DNA of 5,122 bases, taken from NCBI GenBank assembly GCA_900544885.1, contig UQWU01000072.1, positions 1-5,122 on the forward strand, written 5' to 3'. This DNA comes from an uncultured Phascolarctobacterium sp. (GTDB lineage: Bacteria; Bacillota; Negativicutes; Acidaminococcales; Acidaminococcaceae). The position numbers were made by a program, and so were the translations under genes. Positions within the stretch are counted from its first letter, which is position 1. The number at the start of each line of letters is the position of its first letter. The notes below the pieces were generated by a model, which was not told the DNA's origin, made no database searches, and worked only from the letters and a program-made list of their open reading frames with translations. Shown here piece by piece: positions 1 through 5,122 of this stretch.

Positions 1-1
1 A

Positions 2-85
2 GCTAAGGCAAAATCGGATTCTATGAAGAAGGAAATAAACAAATTTCTATATTTTTATAGATTTTTGGCAACGGAAAAAGTATGA
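2..85 (+). CDS. Possible C-terminal tail of an upstream gene overlapping dut (uncertain)
   Basis: One forward frame is open from the left edge to a TGA at 83-85, giving about 27 residues that end in ...FLATEKV. Its stop overlaps the dut start as ATGA, the usual signature of translational coupling in an operon. Against it, the other two forward frames also stop near the left edge (TAA at 4-6 and TGA at 24-26), so the upstream gene could equally end there. The bases at about 35-66 are so AT-rich that they look more like intergenic DNA. The fragment is too short to assign to a family. If it is not coding, these bases are simply the spacer before dut. Confidence 0.2.
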   Translation, partial: AKAKSDSMKKEINKFLYFYRFLATEKV

Positions 86-534
86 AAACTAGAGGCTTTG
101 AAAAAATTGCTAAATATGCTGCTGTGGATTTTCCCTTGCCGGAGCGTAAAACTAAATTCAGTGCAGGATATGATTTCTGCGTTCCTGAAGAAGTAACTTT
201 GGAGCCGGGTAAATTACAGCTCGTTCCTACTGGCGTAAAAGCGTATATGCAGGAAGGTGAATACCTGGGTATGCATATCCGTAGCAGTATGGCTGTAAAA
301 AAACATATTATGTTGGTTAATAATGTAGGCATCATCGACGCCGATTATTACAATAATGAAGATAATGAAGGTCATATCATGCTTGCTCTGCTCAATATGG
401 GTGAAGAAGCTGTTGTTTTGCCTAAAGGTGAACGTGTGGCACAGGGTATTTTCTACAATTATCTGACTATCGATGGCGATGAGTTGTCTGAAAAGGCTGT
501 TCGTGGCGGCGGCTTCGGCAGCACTGGCAAATAA
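82..534 (+). CDS. dut: dUTP diphosphatase (dUTPase), homotrimeric Dut family
   Basis: Hydrolyses dUTP to dUMP and pyrophosphate in the cytoplasm, keeping uracil out of DNA and supplying dUMP to thymidylate synthase. The 150-residue product has the usual length of the trimeric family and all five motifs in order: I, AGYDF (28-32); II, RSSMA (67-71); III, VGIIDADYY (82-90), with Asp86 as the likely catalytic Asp; IV, GERVAQG (116-122); V, RGGGFGSTG (141-149), the C-terminal glycine-rich arm that closes over the nucleotide. After motif III comes NNEDNEGHI in place of the short RGE-type turn of E. coli Dut, a variant I associate with Firmicute and phage enzymes. The ATG at 82 is the only normal start, because an in-frame TAG lies at 58-60; the ribosome site is weak (GGAA at 73-76). 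dut has no convincing terminator of its own before the lysine promoter. Confidence 0.95.
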   Translation: MKTRGFEKIAKYAAVDFPLPERKTKFSAGYDFCVPEEVTLEPGKLQLVPTGVKAYMQEGEYLGMHIRSSMAVKKHIMLVNNVGIIDADYYNNEDNEGHIMLALLNMGEEAVVLPKGERVAQGIFYNYLTIDGDELSEKAVRGGGFGSTGK

Positions 535-540
535 GACTAC

Positions 541-575
541 ATAATTGCAATATTGTGTAAAATATTAACAATTAT
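541..575 (+). other. AT-rich hairpin just after dut
   Basis: ATAATTG (541-547) can pair with CAATTAT (569-575). Inside this, AATATT (549-554) can pair with AATATT (561-566) around a 6-nt loop, with a small internal loop between the two helices. The total is 13 bp, only two of them G-C. It begins 6 nt after the dut stop, where a terminator or 3'-end stabiliser would sit, but no T-run follows, so efficient intrinsic termination is unlikely. In DNA this AT-rich such a structure can also arise by chance. Confidence 0.25.
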
Positions 576-606
576 ACAGCTATCTTTAGAAATTACAGTT
601 TAATAT

Positions 607-635
607 TTGACAAACACTTATGAGAGTAATATAAT
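607..635 (+). promoter_or_regulatory. Housekeeping promoter of the dapB-asd-dapG-dapA operon
   Basis: A perfect -35 box TTGACA (607-612) and a perfect -10 box TATAAT (630-635) are separated by exactly 17 nt, the optimum for the main sigma factor. Transcription would start near 641-643, about 15 nt before the riboswitch aptamer, which is the expected arrangement. An AT-rich tract lies upstream (541-606) and could act as an UP-like element. The strength implied by full consensus fits a leader whose output is set by attenuation rather than by initiation. Confidence 0.87.
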
Positions 636-656
636 CATGCTAATGATGAACTATTC

Positions 657-815
657 AAGATAGAGGTGCGGAAAGCATTAGTAACCTGTGGAGCGGGAGC
701 TGGGAAGCAGGGGAAAGGGCTAACGCCGAAGTACGACAGACGCCGAATTTGTTGTGCTGGGCCGTCAGTGAAAAACTGCCGGACTGTCGCTGTAAAGCAG
801 CGGAGGGCTATCTCA
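657..815 (+). promoter_or_regulatory. Lysine riboswitch (L-box) aptamer
   Basis: This untranslated leader carries the conserved blocks of the lysine riboswitch: GATAGAGGTGCG at 659-670, AACGCCGAAG at 722-731, the GCTGGGCCGTC segment at 757-767, and GGAGGGCTATCTC at 802-814. Helices that can be read off are P1 (AGATAG 658-663 with CTATCT 808-813), P3 (731-738 with 750-757, with G-U pairs), P4 (CAGT 766-769 with ACTG 775-778, loop GAAAA) and P5 (CGCTG 788-792 with CAGCG 798-802). The P2 arm includes CCTG 685-688 with CAGG 708-711. I could not confirm the P2-P3 loop-loop contact by eye. Lysine binding stabilises P1 and so switches transcription off. The downstream genes dapB, asd, dapG and dapA are classic targets. 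Short open frames on both strands here are incidental. Confidence 0.96.
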
Positions 816-858
816 GCAATCATGTCAGTTATAAGTGCATGTATTTACCGTTGAGATA
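809..858 (+). promoter_or_regulatory. Antiterminator pairing of the lysine riboswitch (ON state)
   Basis: TATCTCA (809-815), which includes the 3' strand of aptamer helix P1, is exactly complementary to TGAGATA (852-858), part of the 5' arm of the terminator. Without lysine, this 7-bp helix can form and prevent the terminator hairpin. With lysine, P1 captures 808-813 and frees the terminator arm. The complementarity is seen directly; the switching behaviour is inferred from how other lysine riboswitches with terminators work. Confidence 0.75.
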
Positions 859-886
859 ATTAATAAAATATCTCAACGGTTTTTTT
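847..886 (+). terminator. Riboswitch-controlled intrinsic terminator (attenuator) before dapB
   Basis: ACCGTTGAGATA (847-858) pairs perfectly with TATCTCAACGGT (869-880), a 12-bp stem with a 10-nt A/T loop, and a run of seven Ts (880-886) follows. It lies between the lysine aptamer and dapB, 51 nt before the dapB start, so it is the OFF-state element of the expression platform. Because dut has no clear terminator, it may also stop transcripts reading through from dut. Confidence 0.94.
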
Positions 887-923
887 ATAAGAGAATAGCG
901 AGAAGTAGTTTGTATAATAAATT

Positions 924-929
924 AAGGAG
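924..929 (+). promoter_or_regulatory. Ribosome binding site of dapB (fixes the start at 938)
   Basis: AAGGAG lies 8 nt before the ATG at 938. An in-frame GTG at 929 also exists, but it overlaps the last base of this site and so cannot be served by it. The shorter start is therefore preferred. Confidence 0.85.
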
Positions 930-937
930 TGACTTTG

Positions 938-1711
938 ATGATTCGAGTTTTAGTAAATGGTGCCTTGGGTCGTATGGGCAGCGAAGTATGTAAAAAGGTT
1001 TGGGCTGAAGCTGATTTAGAATTAGCAGCTGTTGTCGATGCTAAAGAAGGCACAGTGACTTTAGGTGATACAGTTTTTGGTATTGAGACAGATTTAGAAC
1101 ATGCTATTGAAGCATCTAAACCTGATGTAGTGGTAGATTTTACTCGTCCCGATGTAGTTATGAATAATCTGCGTAAGGTTCTGGCTTTAGGTGTTCATGC
1201 AGTTGTCGGTACTACCGGTTTTAGCGATGCTGATTTAAAAGAAGTCGATGAGCTGGCACGCAAAAATAATACTTCTCTTTTGATTGCACCGAATTTTGCT
1301 TTAGGTGCTGTCGTTATGATGAAATTAGCTTGTGAAGCTGCTAAATATTTTCCTCATGTGGAAATCATTGAAAAACATCATGATAATAAACTGGATGCTC
1401 CCAGCGGCACCGCTATTATCACTGCACAAAAAATTGCTGAAGTACGTAAGGCTATGCGTCAAGGTCACGTGGATGAACGTGAAACCATGGCCGGTGCTAG
1501 AGGTGCTGATTTTGAAGGCATGAAGATTCACAGTGTACGTCTGCCGGGTTATGTAGCTTCCCAGGAAGTTATTTTCGGTGGTCAAGGTGAAACACTGCAT
1601 ATCAGTACAGACCCTGTTAACCGCGAATGCTATATGCCGGGTGTAGCACTTGGCTGTCGTAAAATTTTAGACCAAGTAGGTCTGGTTTACGGTTTAGATA
1701 AATTATTATAA
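938..1711 (+). CDS. dapB: 4-hydroxy-tetrahydrodipicolinate reductase
   Basis: Uses NAD(P)H to reduce 4-hydroxy-tetrahydrodipicolinate to tetrahydrodipicolinate in the cytoplasm, the step right after DapA in the DAP/lysine pathway. The 257-residue product has normal DapB length. The N-terminal Rossmann fold shows the dinucleotide loop GALGRMG (8-14), then VDFTRPD (66-72), VVGTTGF (89-95) and APNFALGAV (117-125). The catalytic/substrate block EKHHDNKLDAPSGTA (145-159) contains the expected His147-His148 pair, Lys151 and the DAPSGT substrate loop. The C-terminal part has the HSVRLPGYVASQEV and GETLHI stretches typical of the family. The start is ATG 938, set by AAGGAG; a GTG three codons upstream is less likely. 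This is the first gene behind the lysine riboswitch, and asd follows after 25 nt. No sign of truncation. Confidence 0.97.
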   Translation: MIRVLVNGALGRMGSEVCKKVWAEADLELAAVVDAKEGTVTLGDTVFGIETDLEHAIEASKPDVVVDFTRPDVVMNNLRKVLALGVHAVVGTTGFSDADLKEVDELARKNNTSLLIAPNFALGAVVMMKLACEAAKYFPHVEIIEKHHDNKLDAPSGTAIITAQKIAEVRKAMRQGHVDERETMAGARGADFEGMKIHSVRLPGYVASQEVIFGGQGETLHISTDPVNRECYMPGVALGCRKILDQVGLVYGLDKLL

Positions 1712-1736
1712 TAAGAGAATTTAGGGGGAAAAGGGT

Positions 1737-2774
1737 ATGAAAAAATACAATGTTGCTATTTTAGGTGCTACTGGTGCTGTAGGTACCGAGTTCCTTAAAT
1801 TGATAGAAGAACGTAATTTCCCGTTTGCAGAACTGCGCTTATTAGCATCTAAACGTAGTGCAGGTAAACAAATCGAATTTATGGGTAAAACCTATACTGT
1901 ACAAGAAGCTACTAAAGATTCTTTTGACGGTATTGATATTGCTTTATTTGCAGGTGGCAGCGTATCTAAAGAATTTGCTCCCTATGCTGTAGAAGCAGGT
2001 GCTGTCGTTATTGATAACTCCAGTGCTTTCCGTATGGACCCGGAAGTTCCGCTGGTTGTTCCTGAAGTTAACCCCGAAGATATTTTGAAGCATAAAGGTA
2101 TCATCGCCAATCCTAACTGCTCTACCATTATTATGGTTATGGCTTTAAAACCATTGTATGACATGGCACGTATTAAACGTCTTGTTGTCAGCACTTATCA
2201 AGCTGTATCCGGTGCAGGCAAAGAGGGTATTGATGAATTGACCAACCAGACTAAGGCTTACAGCGAAGGCCGTGAGATGGAAGCTCATATCCTGCCGTCT
2301 GCAAGTTTAGCTAAGCATTATCCGATTGCTTTCAATTTGATTCCGCAGATTGATGTGTTCCTGGATAATCTATATACCAAAGAAGAAATGAAAATGGTTA
2401 ACGAAACCAGAAAAATTATGCATGATGACGATATGCGCATCACTGTAACTACTGTACGTGTACCTGTTTACCGCAGTCATAGCGAAACCATTAACATTGA
2501 ATTTGAGCATGATCTGAATTTGGCTGATATGGCACAAGCTATTGATGCTTTCCCGGGCGTACAAATGTTGGACGACCCGCAAAATCAGGTTTATCCTATG
2601 CCTTTATATACCTCCGACAAAAACGATTGCTATGTAGGTCGTCTGCGCCGTGATGAATCCAATCCCAACAGCTTTAACTTGTGGGTTGTAGGTGACCAAA
2701 TCCGTAAGGGTGCAGCACTCAATACATTGCAGATTGCCGAAGTTATGATTAAAAACGATTGGCTGAAAAAATAA
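1737..2774 (+). CDS. asd: Aspartate-semialdehyde dehydrogenase
   Basis: Reduces aspartyl-4-phosphate to aspartate-4-semialdehyde with NADPH, the branch-point precursor for lysine/DAP, threonine and methionine. The 345-residue protein begins with the NADP-binding motif GATGAVG (10-16) and SKRSAGK (38-44), the phosphate-contacting loop. The active site is visible: the nucleophile Cys128 in NPNCST (125-130), Gln155 in STYQAVSGAG (152-161), and the catalytic base His248 in RVPVYRSHSE (241-250), with Arg241 a likely substrate contact. The C-terminal NLWVVGDQIRKGAALN segment (314-329) is also typical. It resembles the Gram-positive form of the enzyme. AGGGGG (1723-1728) lies 8 nt before the ATG. 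It sits 25 nt after dapB and 32 nt before dapG, so it is co-transcribed and under lysine control. Confidence 0.97.
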   Translation: MKKYNVAILGATGAVGTEFLKLIEERNFPFAELRLLASKRSAGKQIEFMGKTYTVQEATKDSFDGIDIALFAGGSVSKEFAPYAVEAGAVVIDNSSAFRMDPEVPLVVPEVNPEDILKHKGIIANPNCSTIIMVMALKPLYDMARIKRLVVSTYQAVSGAGKEGIDELTNQTKAYSEGREMEAHILPSASLAKHYPIAFNLIPQIDVFLDNLYTKEEMKMVNETRKIMHDDDMRITVTTVRVPVYRSHSETINIEFEHDLNLADMAQAIDAFPGVQMLDDPQNQVYPMPLYTSDKNDCYVGRLRRDESNPNSFNLWVVGDQIRKGAALNTLQIAEVMIKNDWLKK

Positions 2775-2806
2775 GCCGAGGCAATAGAGAAGGGAAGTAT
2801 TTTTTT

Positions 2807-4027
2807 ATGAAGATTATTGTACAAAAGTTCGGTGGTACTTCTGTTGCCAGCGAGGAAAGCCGTTTAGCTGTCAAAGAAAAAGTACAGCAGGCTATTAAAA
2901 ACGGTTATGCTCCTGTAGTAGTAGTTTCTGCTATGGGACGTAAAGGCGCACCGTATGCTACTGATACTTTGATTGATACCTTAAAAAGCGTCAATCTTTC
3001 TGTAAATGCACGTGAAATGGATATGCTCATGTGCTGTGGCGAGATTATCTCTGCCTGCGTCATGGCGGCAACTCTGCAAAAATTCGGTATCAACGCTATG
3101 GCATTGACCGGTGGTCAGGCAGGTATCATCACCGATTCTCAATTTGGTGCAGCACGTATCAAAAATATTCATACTGACAATTTACTGCGCCTTTTAGAAG
3201 CAGATATTGTTCCTGTAGTCTGTGGTTTCCAAGGCATGACCGAGAACAATAATAAATTTACTACCTTAGGCCGTGGCGGCAGTGATACATCTGCAGCAGC
3301 CTTAGGTGCAGCTTTAAAGGCTGATTATATTGAAATTTATACTGACGTGGAAGGCATTATGACTGCAGATCCTCGTTTGCTAAAAAATGCTAGCATTATG
3401 CAGCAGATTTCTTATGGTGAGGTCTGCCAAATGGCTTACAACGGTGCTAAAGTCATTCATCCTCGTGCCGTAGAAATTGCTATGGACAGCAATATTCCGA
3501 TGTATGTTAAATCCACCTTTAGTGACGCACCTGGTACTTTGATTACCACTAAATGCATTAATCATGCTGATGGCTCTGAGGTTGATATTAATGAAAGTTT
3601 TGCCAGCGGTATTGCTAATCTTAGTGACTTGGCACAATTCCGTATCGAGCTTAATCCGCAAAATCTGGCTGCAGGTCGTGATTTGTTTGAGGATTTGGCA
3701 GAAGCAGGCATCAGTGTCGGCTGCTTGAACTTGTCCGAAAAAGAAGCTATGTTTGCAGTTTTCTCTCCGGATGTAGAGCATACCTGCAAGGTGCTGGACG
3801 ATACCGGGTTTAAATATGTTTGCAATAAAGGCTGTGCGAAGGTTTCTGTAGTCGGCAGTGCTATGCGCGGAGTTCCTGGTATTATGGCTAACTTCGTAAC
3901 TGCTTTGGCAGAAAACAACATCGCTATTTTACAAACTGTGGATTCAGATACTACTATTTCCGCAATTATTAAAGAAGAGTGTTTAGTAGATGCTGTTACA
4001 GCATTACATAAAGCGTTTAAATTATAA
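2807..4027 (+). CDS. dapG: Aspartate kinase, DapG type (aspartokinase I)
   Basis: Phosphorylates L-aspartate with ATP to 4-phospho-L-aspartate, the first committed step of the aspartate family. The 406-residue protein has an amino-acid kinase domain followed by two ACT regulatory domains. Kinase motifs are KFGGTSV (7-13), VVVSAMGRKG (38-47), CCGE (76-79, usually SCGE), GRGGSDTSAAALGAA (155-169) and TDVEGIMTADPR (179-190). The ACT region runs from about 265 to the end, with VPGIMANFVTALAENNIAIL (356-375) in the last domain. The N-terminus MKIIVQKFGGTSV and the SAMGRKGAPYATD segment closely resemble B. subtilis DapG, the DAP-inhibited isozyme, rather than lysine-inhibited LysC; the effector here is inference. 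The start is ATG 2807, served by AGGGAAG (2791-2797); an in-frame TTG at 2759 lies inside asd and lacks such a site. A run of seven Ts directly precedes the ATG. Confidence 0.95.
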   Translation: MKIIVQKFGGTSVASEESRLAVKEKVQQAIKNGYAPVVVVSAMGRKGAPYATDTLIDTLKSVNLSVNAREMDMLMCCGEIISACVMAATLQKFGINAMALTGGQAGIITDSQFGAARIKNIHTDNLLRLLEADIVPVVCGFQGMTENNNKFTTLGRGGSDTSAAALGAALKADYIEIYTDVEGIMTADPRLLKNASIMQQISYGEVCQMAYNGAKVIHPRAVEIAMDSNIPMYVKSTFSDAPGTLITTKCINHADGSEVDINESFASGIANLSDLAQFRIELNPQNLAAGRDLFEDLAEAGISVGCLNLSEKEAMFAVFSPDVEHTCKVLDDTGFKYVCNKGCAKVSVVGSAMRGVPGIMANFVTALAENNIAILQTVDSDTTISAIIKEECLVDAVTALHKAFKL

Positions 4028-4046
4028 AAGAGGGGCGAATATACTC

Positions 4047-4943
4047 ATGAAAAAACCTTATTTCGGTCGATTATTAACAGCAATGGTAACTCCGTTTAAA
4101 AAAGATGCAAGCGTTAACTATGAAGCAGGCTGCCAACTGGCTGACTGGCTGCTGGAAAACGGTACTGATGCACTTTTAATTGAAGGCTCTACCGGCGAAG
4201 CTGCTACTATGGATATGGATGAAAAACTGCAATTTATGGAAACTATCGTTAAGCATATTAACGGTCGTGCACCGATTATTGCCGGTGCAGGTACTAACTG
4301 CACCGCTACCACCATTGACTTAGTAAAGAAAATGGAAGCTATCGGTGTTGACGGTGTCCTGGTTGTAGGTCCTTACTATAATAAACCGACTCAAGAAGGT
4401 TACTATCAACATTTTGCAGCTGTTGCTAAAGCTACTAAGCTGCCGATTATCGTTTATAACGTACCTGGTCGTACAGGCTCTAACATTCTTCCTGCTACTA
4501 TTGCCCGCCTGGCAAATGATTTTGACAATATCGTAGCTGTTAAAGAAGCAGCAGGTAATGTTGCTCAAACTGCTGAACTGTATCGTGTACTGCCTGAAAG
4601 AATCTCCATTTACAGCGGTGATGATGTTTTGATTCTGCCGTTCATGGCTGTAGGTGCTTGTGGCTTGATTTCCGTACTTGCTAACTGCAATGGTAAAATT
4701 CTGCAAGACCTGATGCAGGCTTATAGCGAAGGCCGCGTAGCGGAAGCTGCTGAAATGAATAAAAGAGTTGTGCCCTTGGCACGTACTTTGTTTACCGAAA
4801 GCAATCCTATTCCTGTTAAAGCAGCAGTTACCATGGTTACCGGCATCGATGCAGGTGATCCCCGTCTGCCGTTGACTCCGATTACTGATGAAGACAGAGT
4901 AGAATTGGAAGCAGTACTGAGAGAGTACTCTATGATTAAATAA
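4047..4943 (+). CDS. dapA: 4-hydroxy-tetrahydrodipicolinate synthase
   Basis: Condenses aspartate semialdehyde with pyruvate, through a Schiff base, to 4-hydroxy-tetrahydrodipicolinate, the entry step of the lysine/DAP branch. The 298-residue (beta/alpha)8 barrel has normal length. The Schiff-base lysine is Lys166 in VAVKEAAG (163-170); Tyr137 and Arg142 lie in YNVPGRTG (137-144); the GSTGE loop (47-51) carries Ser48-Thr49 where E. coli has Thr44-Thr45; PYYNKPTQEG (109-118) supplies the inter-subunit Tyr. NPIPVKAA (253-260) is the usual C-terminal signature. Compared with E. coli, the lysine feedback site is changed: Met57 for His53, Lys60 for His56, Thr88 for Glu84. Weak or absent lysine inhibition is therefore likely. 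The start is ATG 4047 behind GAGGGG (4030-4035); an ATG at 3990 lies inside dapG and has no good ribosome site. It is the last gene of the operon, 19 nt after dapG. Confidence 0.97.
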   Translation: MKKPYFGRLLTAMVTPFKKDASVNYEAGCQLADWLLENGTDALLIEGSTGEAATMDMDEKLQFMETIVKHINGRAPIIAGAGTNCTATTIDLVKKMEAIGVDGVLVVGPYYNKPTQEGYYQHFAAVAKATKLPIIVYNVPGRTGSNILPATIARLANDFDNIVAVKEAAGNVAQTAELYRVLPERISIYSGDDVLILPFMAVGACGLISVLANCNGKILQDLMQAYSEGRVAEAAEMNKRVVPLARTLFTESNPIPVKAAVTMVTGIDAGDPRLPLTPITDEDRVELEAVLREYSMIK

Positions 4944-4959
4944 AATAAGTTTTTTGAAG

Positions 4960-4987
4960 AAGGGTCTGCTTGGGCAGGCCCTTTTTT
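4960..4987 (+). terminator. Rho-independent terminator at the end of the dap operon
   Basis: GGGTCTGC (4962-4969) pairs with GCAGGCCC (4974-4981) through eight base pairs, one of them G-U, around the 4-nt loop TTGG. Six Ts follow (4982-4987), and the As at 4960-4961 can extend the stem into them. It begins 16 nt after the dapA stop. No other intrinsic terminator is visible between dapB and this point, which supports a single four-gene transcript. Confidence 0.94.
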
Positions 4988-5122
4988 GCCTCTTAGGGAT
5001 ACCCATATTTATCTGAACTAATTTTCATGAGATGCACTAGTCAACAAATTTTAGACACAAATCATAAAAAAATATACAACAAAAAATTATCTGTTAGTCA
5101 GATATCCGTTCGTAATGCAACT
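4988..5122. other. AT-rich intergenic region downstream of the operon, no gene seen
   Basis: No open frame with a plausible start and ribosome site is visible on either strand. A long reverse-strand frame entering from 5006 is the antisense shadow of dapA. TAGACA at 5052-5057 resembles a -35 box and TATACA at 5073-5078 resembles a -10 box, but the 15-nt spacing is short, so I do not call a promoter. The stretch may hold the control region of a gene beyond the right edge. Confidence 0.5.
5088..5104. repeat. Small inverted repeat near the right edge
   Basis: TATCTG (5088-5093) and CAGATA (5099-5104) form a perfect 6-bp inverted repeat around a 5-nt spacer (TTAGT). No T-run follows, so it is not a terminator. 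It could be an operator half-site pair for the next gene or chance. The word TTATCTG occurs also at 5009-5015. Confidence 0.3.

Noticed and set aside
320..390. Unusual insertion after dUTPase motif III (NNEDNEGHI)
   Set aside because: It looked odd beside E. coli Dut, but I recall the same pattern in Firmicute and phage dUTPases, so it is a known variant.
666..854. Forward open frame of 62 codons across the leader, and a reverse one at 635-823
   Set aside because: Both lie over the lysine riboswitch, whose conserved blocks explain the sequence; neither has a plausible ribosome site or recognisable protein features.
913..918. A second TATAAT just before dapB
   Set aside because: No -35 box at the right distance (about 890-895 is ATAAGA-like sequence), and a start near 925 would leave no room for the dapB ribosome site.
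2759..2806. Longer dapG start at TTG 2759 (16 extra residues)
   Set aside because: It lies inside asd and has no suitable ribosome site; the N-terminus MKIIVQKFGGTS beginning at 2807 matches the family exactly.
2772..2806. Possible terminator between asd and dapG because of the T-run
   Set aside because: No stable stem precedes the Ts; GCCGAGGC can form at most 3 bp with a 2-nt loop.
3990..4046. Longer dapA start at ATG 3990 (19 extra residues)
   Set aside because: It overlaps the end of dapG and adds residues not found in the family; the ATG at 4047 has a GAGGGG ribosome site and the expected N-terminus.
4320..5006. Long reverse-strand open frame of 228 codons
   Set aside because: It is antisense to dapA, whose catalytic motifs are complete; it shows no recognisable domain and no ribosome site.
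1..5122. CRISPR arrays, tRNA or rRNA genes, insertion sequences, phage genes or an undescribed system
   Set aside because: No regularly spaced repeats, no cloverleaf or rRNA-like stretch, no transposase or integrase and no terminal inverted repeats were seen; every sizeable region is explained by conserved dut and lysine-pathway genes or their control elements.

Overview
This window is a lysine/diaminopimelate (DAP) biosynthesis operon from an AT-rich bacterium, preceded by a dUTPase gene. The Shine-Dalgarno sites (AAGGAG, AGGGGG, GAGGGG), the lysine riboswitch with a transcription-terminating expression platform, and a DapG-type aspartokinase all point to a Firmicute (Bacillota). The order dut, dapB, asd, dapG, dapA resembles the Clostridia/Bacilli arrangement in which dipicolinate synthase genes (dpaA/dpaB) often precede asd. 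Their absence here would fit a lineage without endospores, for example among the Negativicutes, but that placement is inference and the genus cannot be fixed from this sequence.

Layout, all on the + strand. Positions 1-81 are a short leader or the tail of an upstream gene. dut (82-534) makes dUMP from dUTP. A gene-free stretch of about 400 bases (535-937) is fully accounted for by regulatory DNA: a weak AT-rich hairpin behind dut, a perfect-consensus sigma-70/sigma-A type promoter (TTGACA, 17 nt, TATAAT; 607-635), a lysine riboswitch aptamer (about 657-815), and a 12-bp terminator hairpin with seven Ts (847-886). The 3' strand of aptamer helix P1 can pair with the 5' arm of the terminator, so the ON/OFF switch can be read directly from the sequence. 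Then come dapB (938-1711), asd (1737-2774), dapG (2807-4027) and dapA (4047-4943), separated by gaps of 19-32 nt. A GC-rich rho-independent terminator (4960-4987) closes the operon. The last 135 bases are AT-rich with no gene, apart from a small inverted repeat near the right edge.

How the genes work together: DapG phosphorylates aspartate, Asd reduces aspartyl phosphate to the semialdehyde, DapA condenses the semialdehyde with pyruvate, and DapB reduces the product to tetrahydrodipicolinate. These are the four consecutive steps from aspartate into the DAP/lysine branch, feeding peptidoglycan and protein synthesis. High lysine should stop transcription before dapB. DapA lacks several residues of the lysine feedback site known from E. 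coli, suggesting that lysine acts mainly through the riboswitch. I found no previously undescribed system; the most instructive element is the well-resolved riboswitch and its expression platform.
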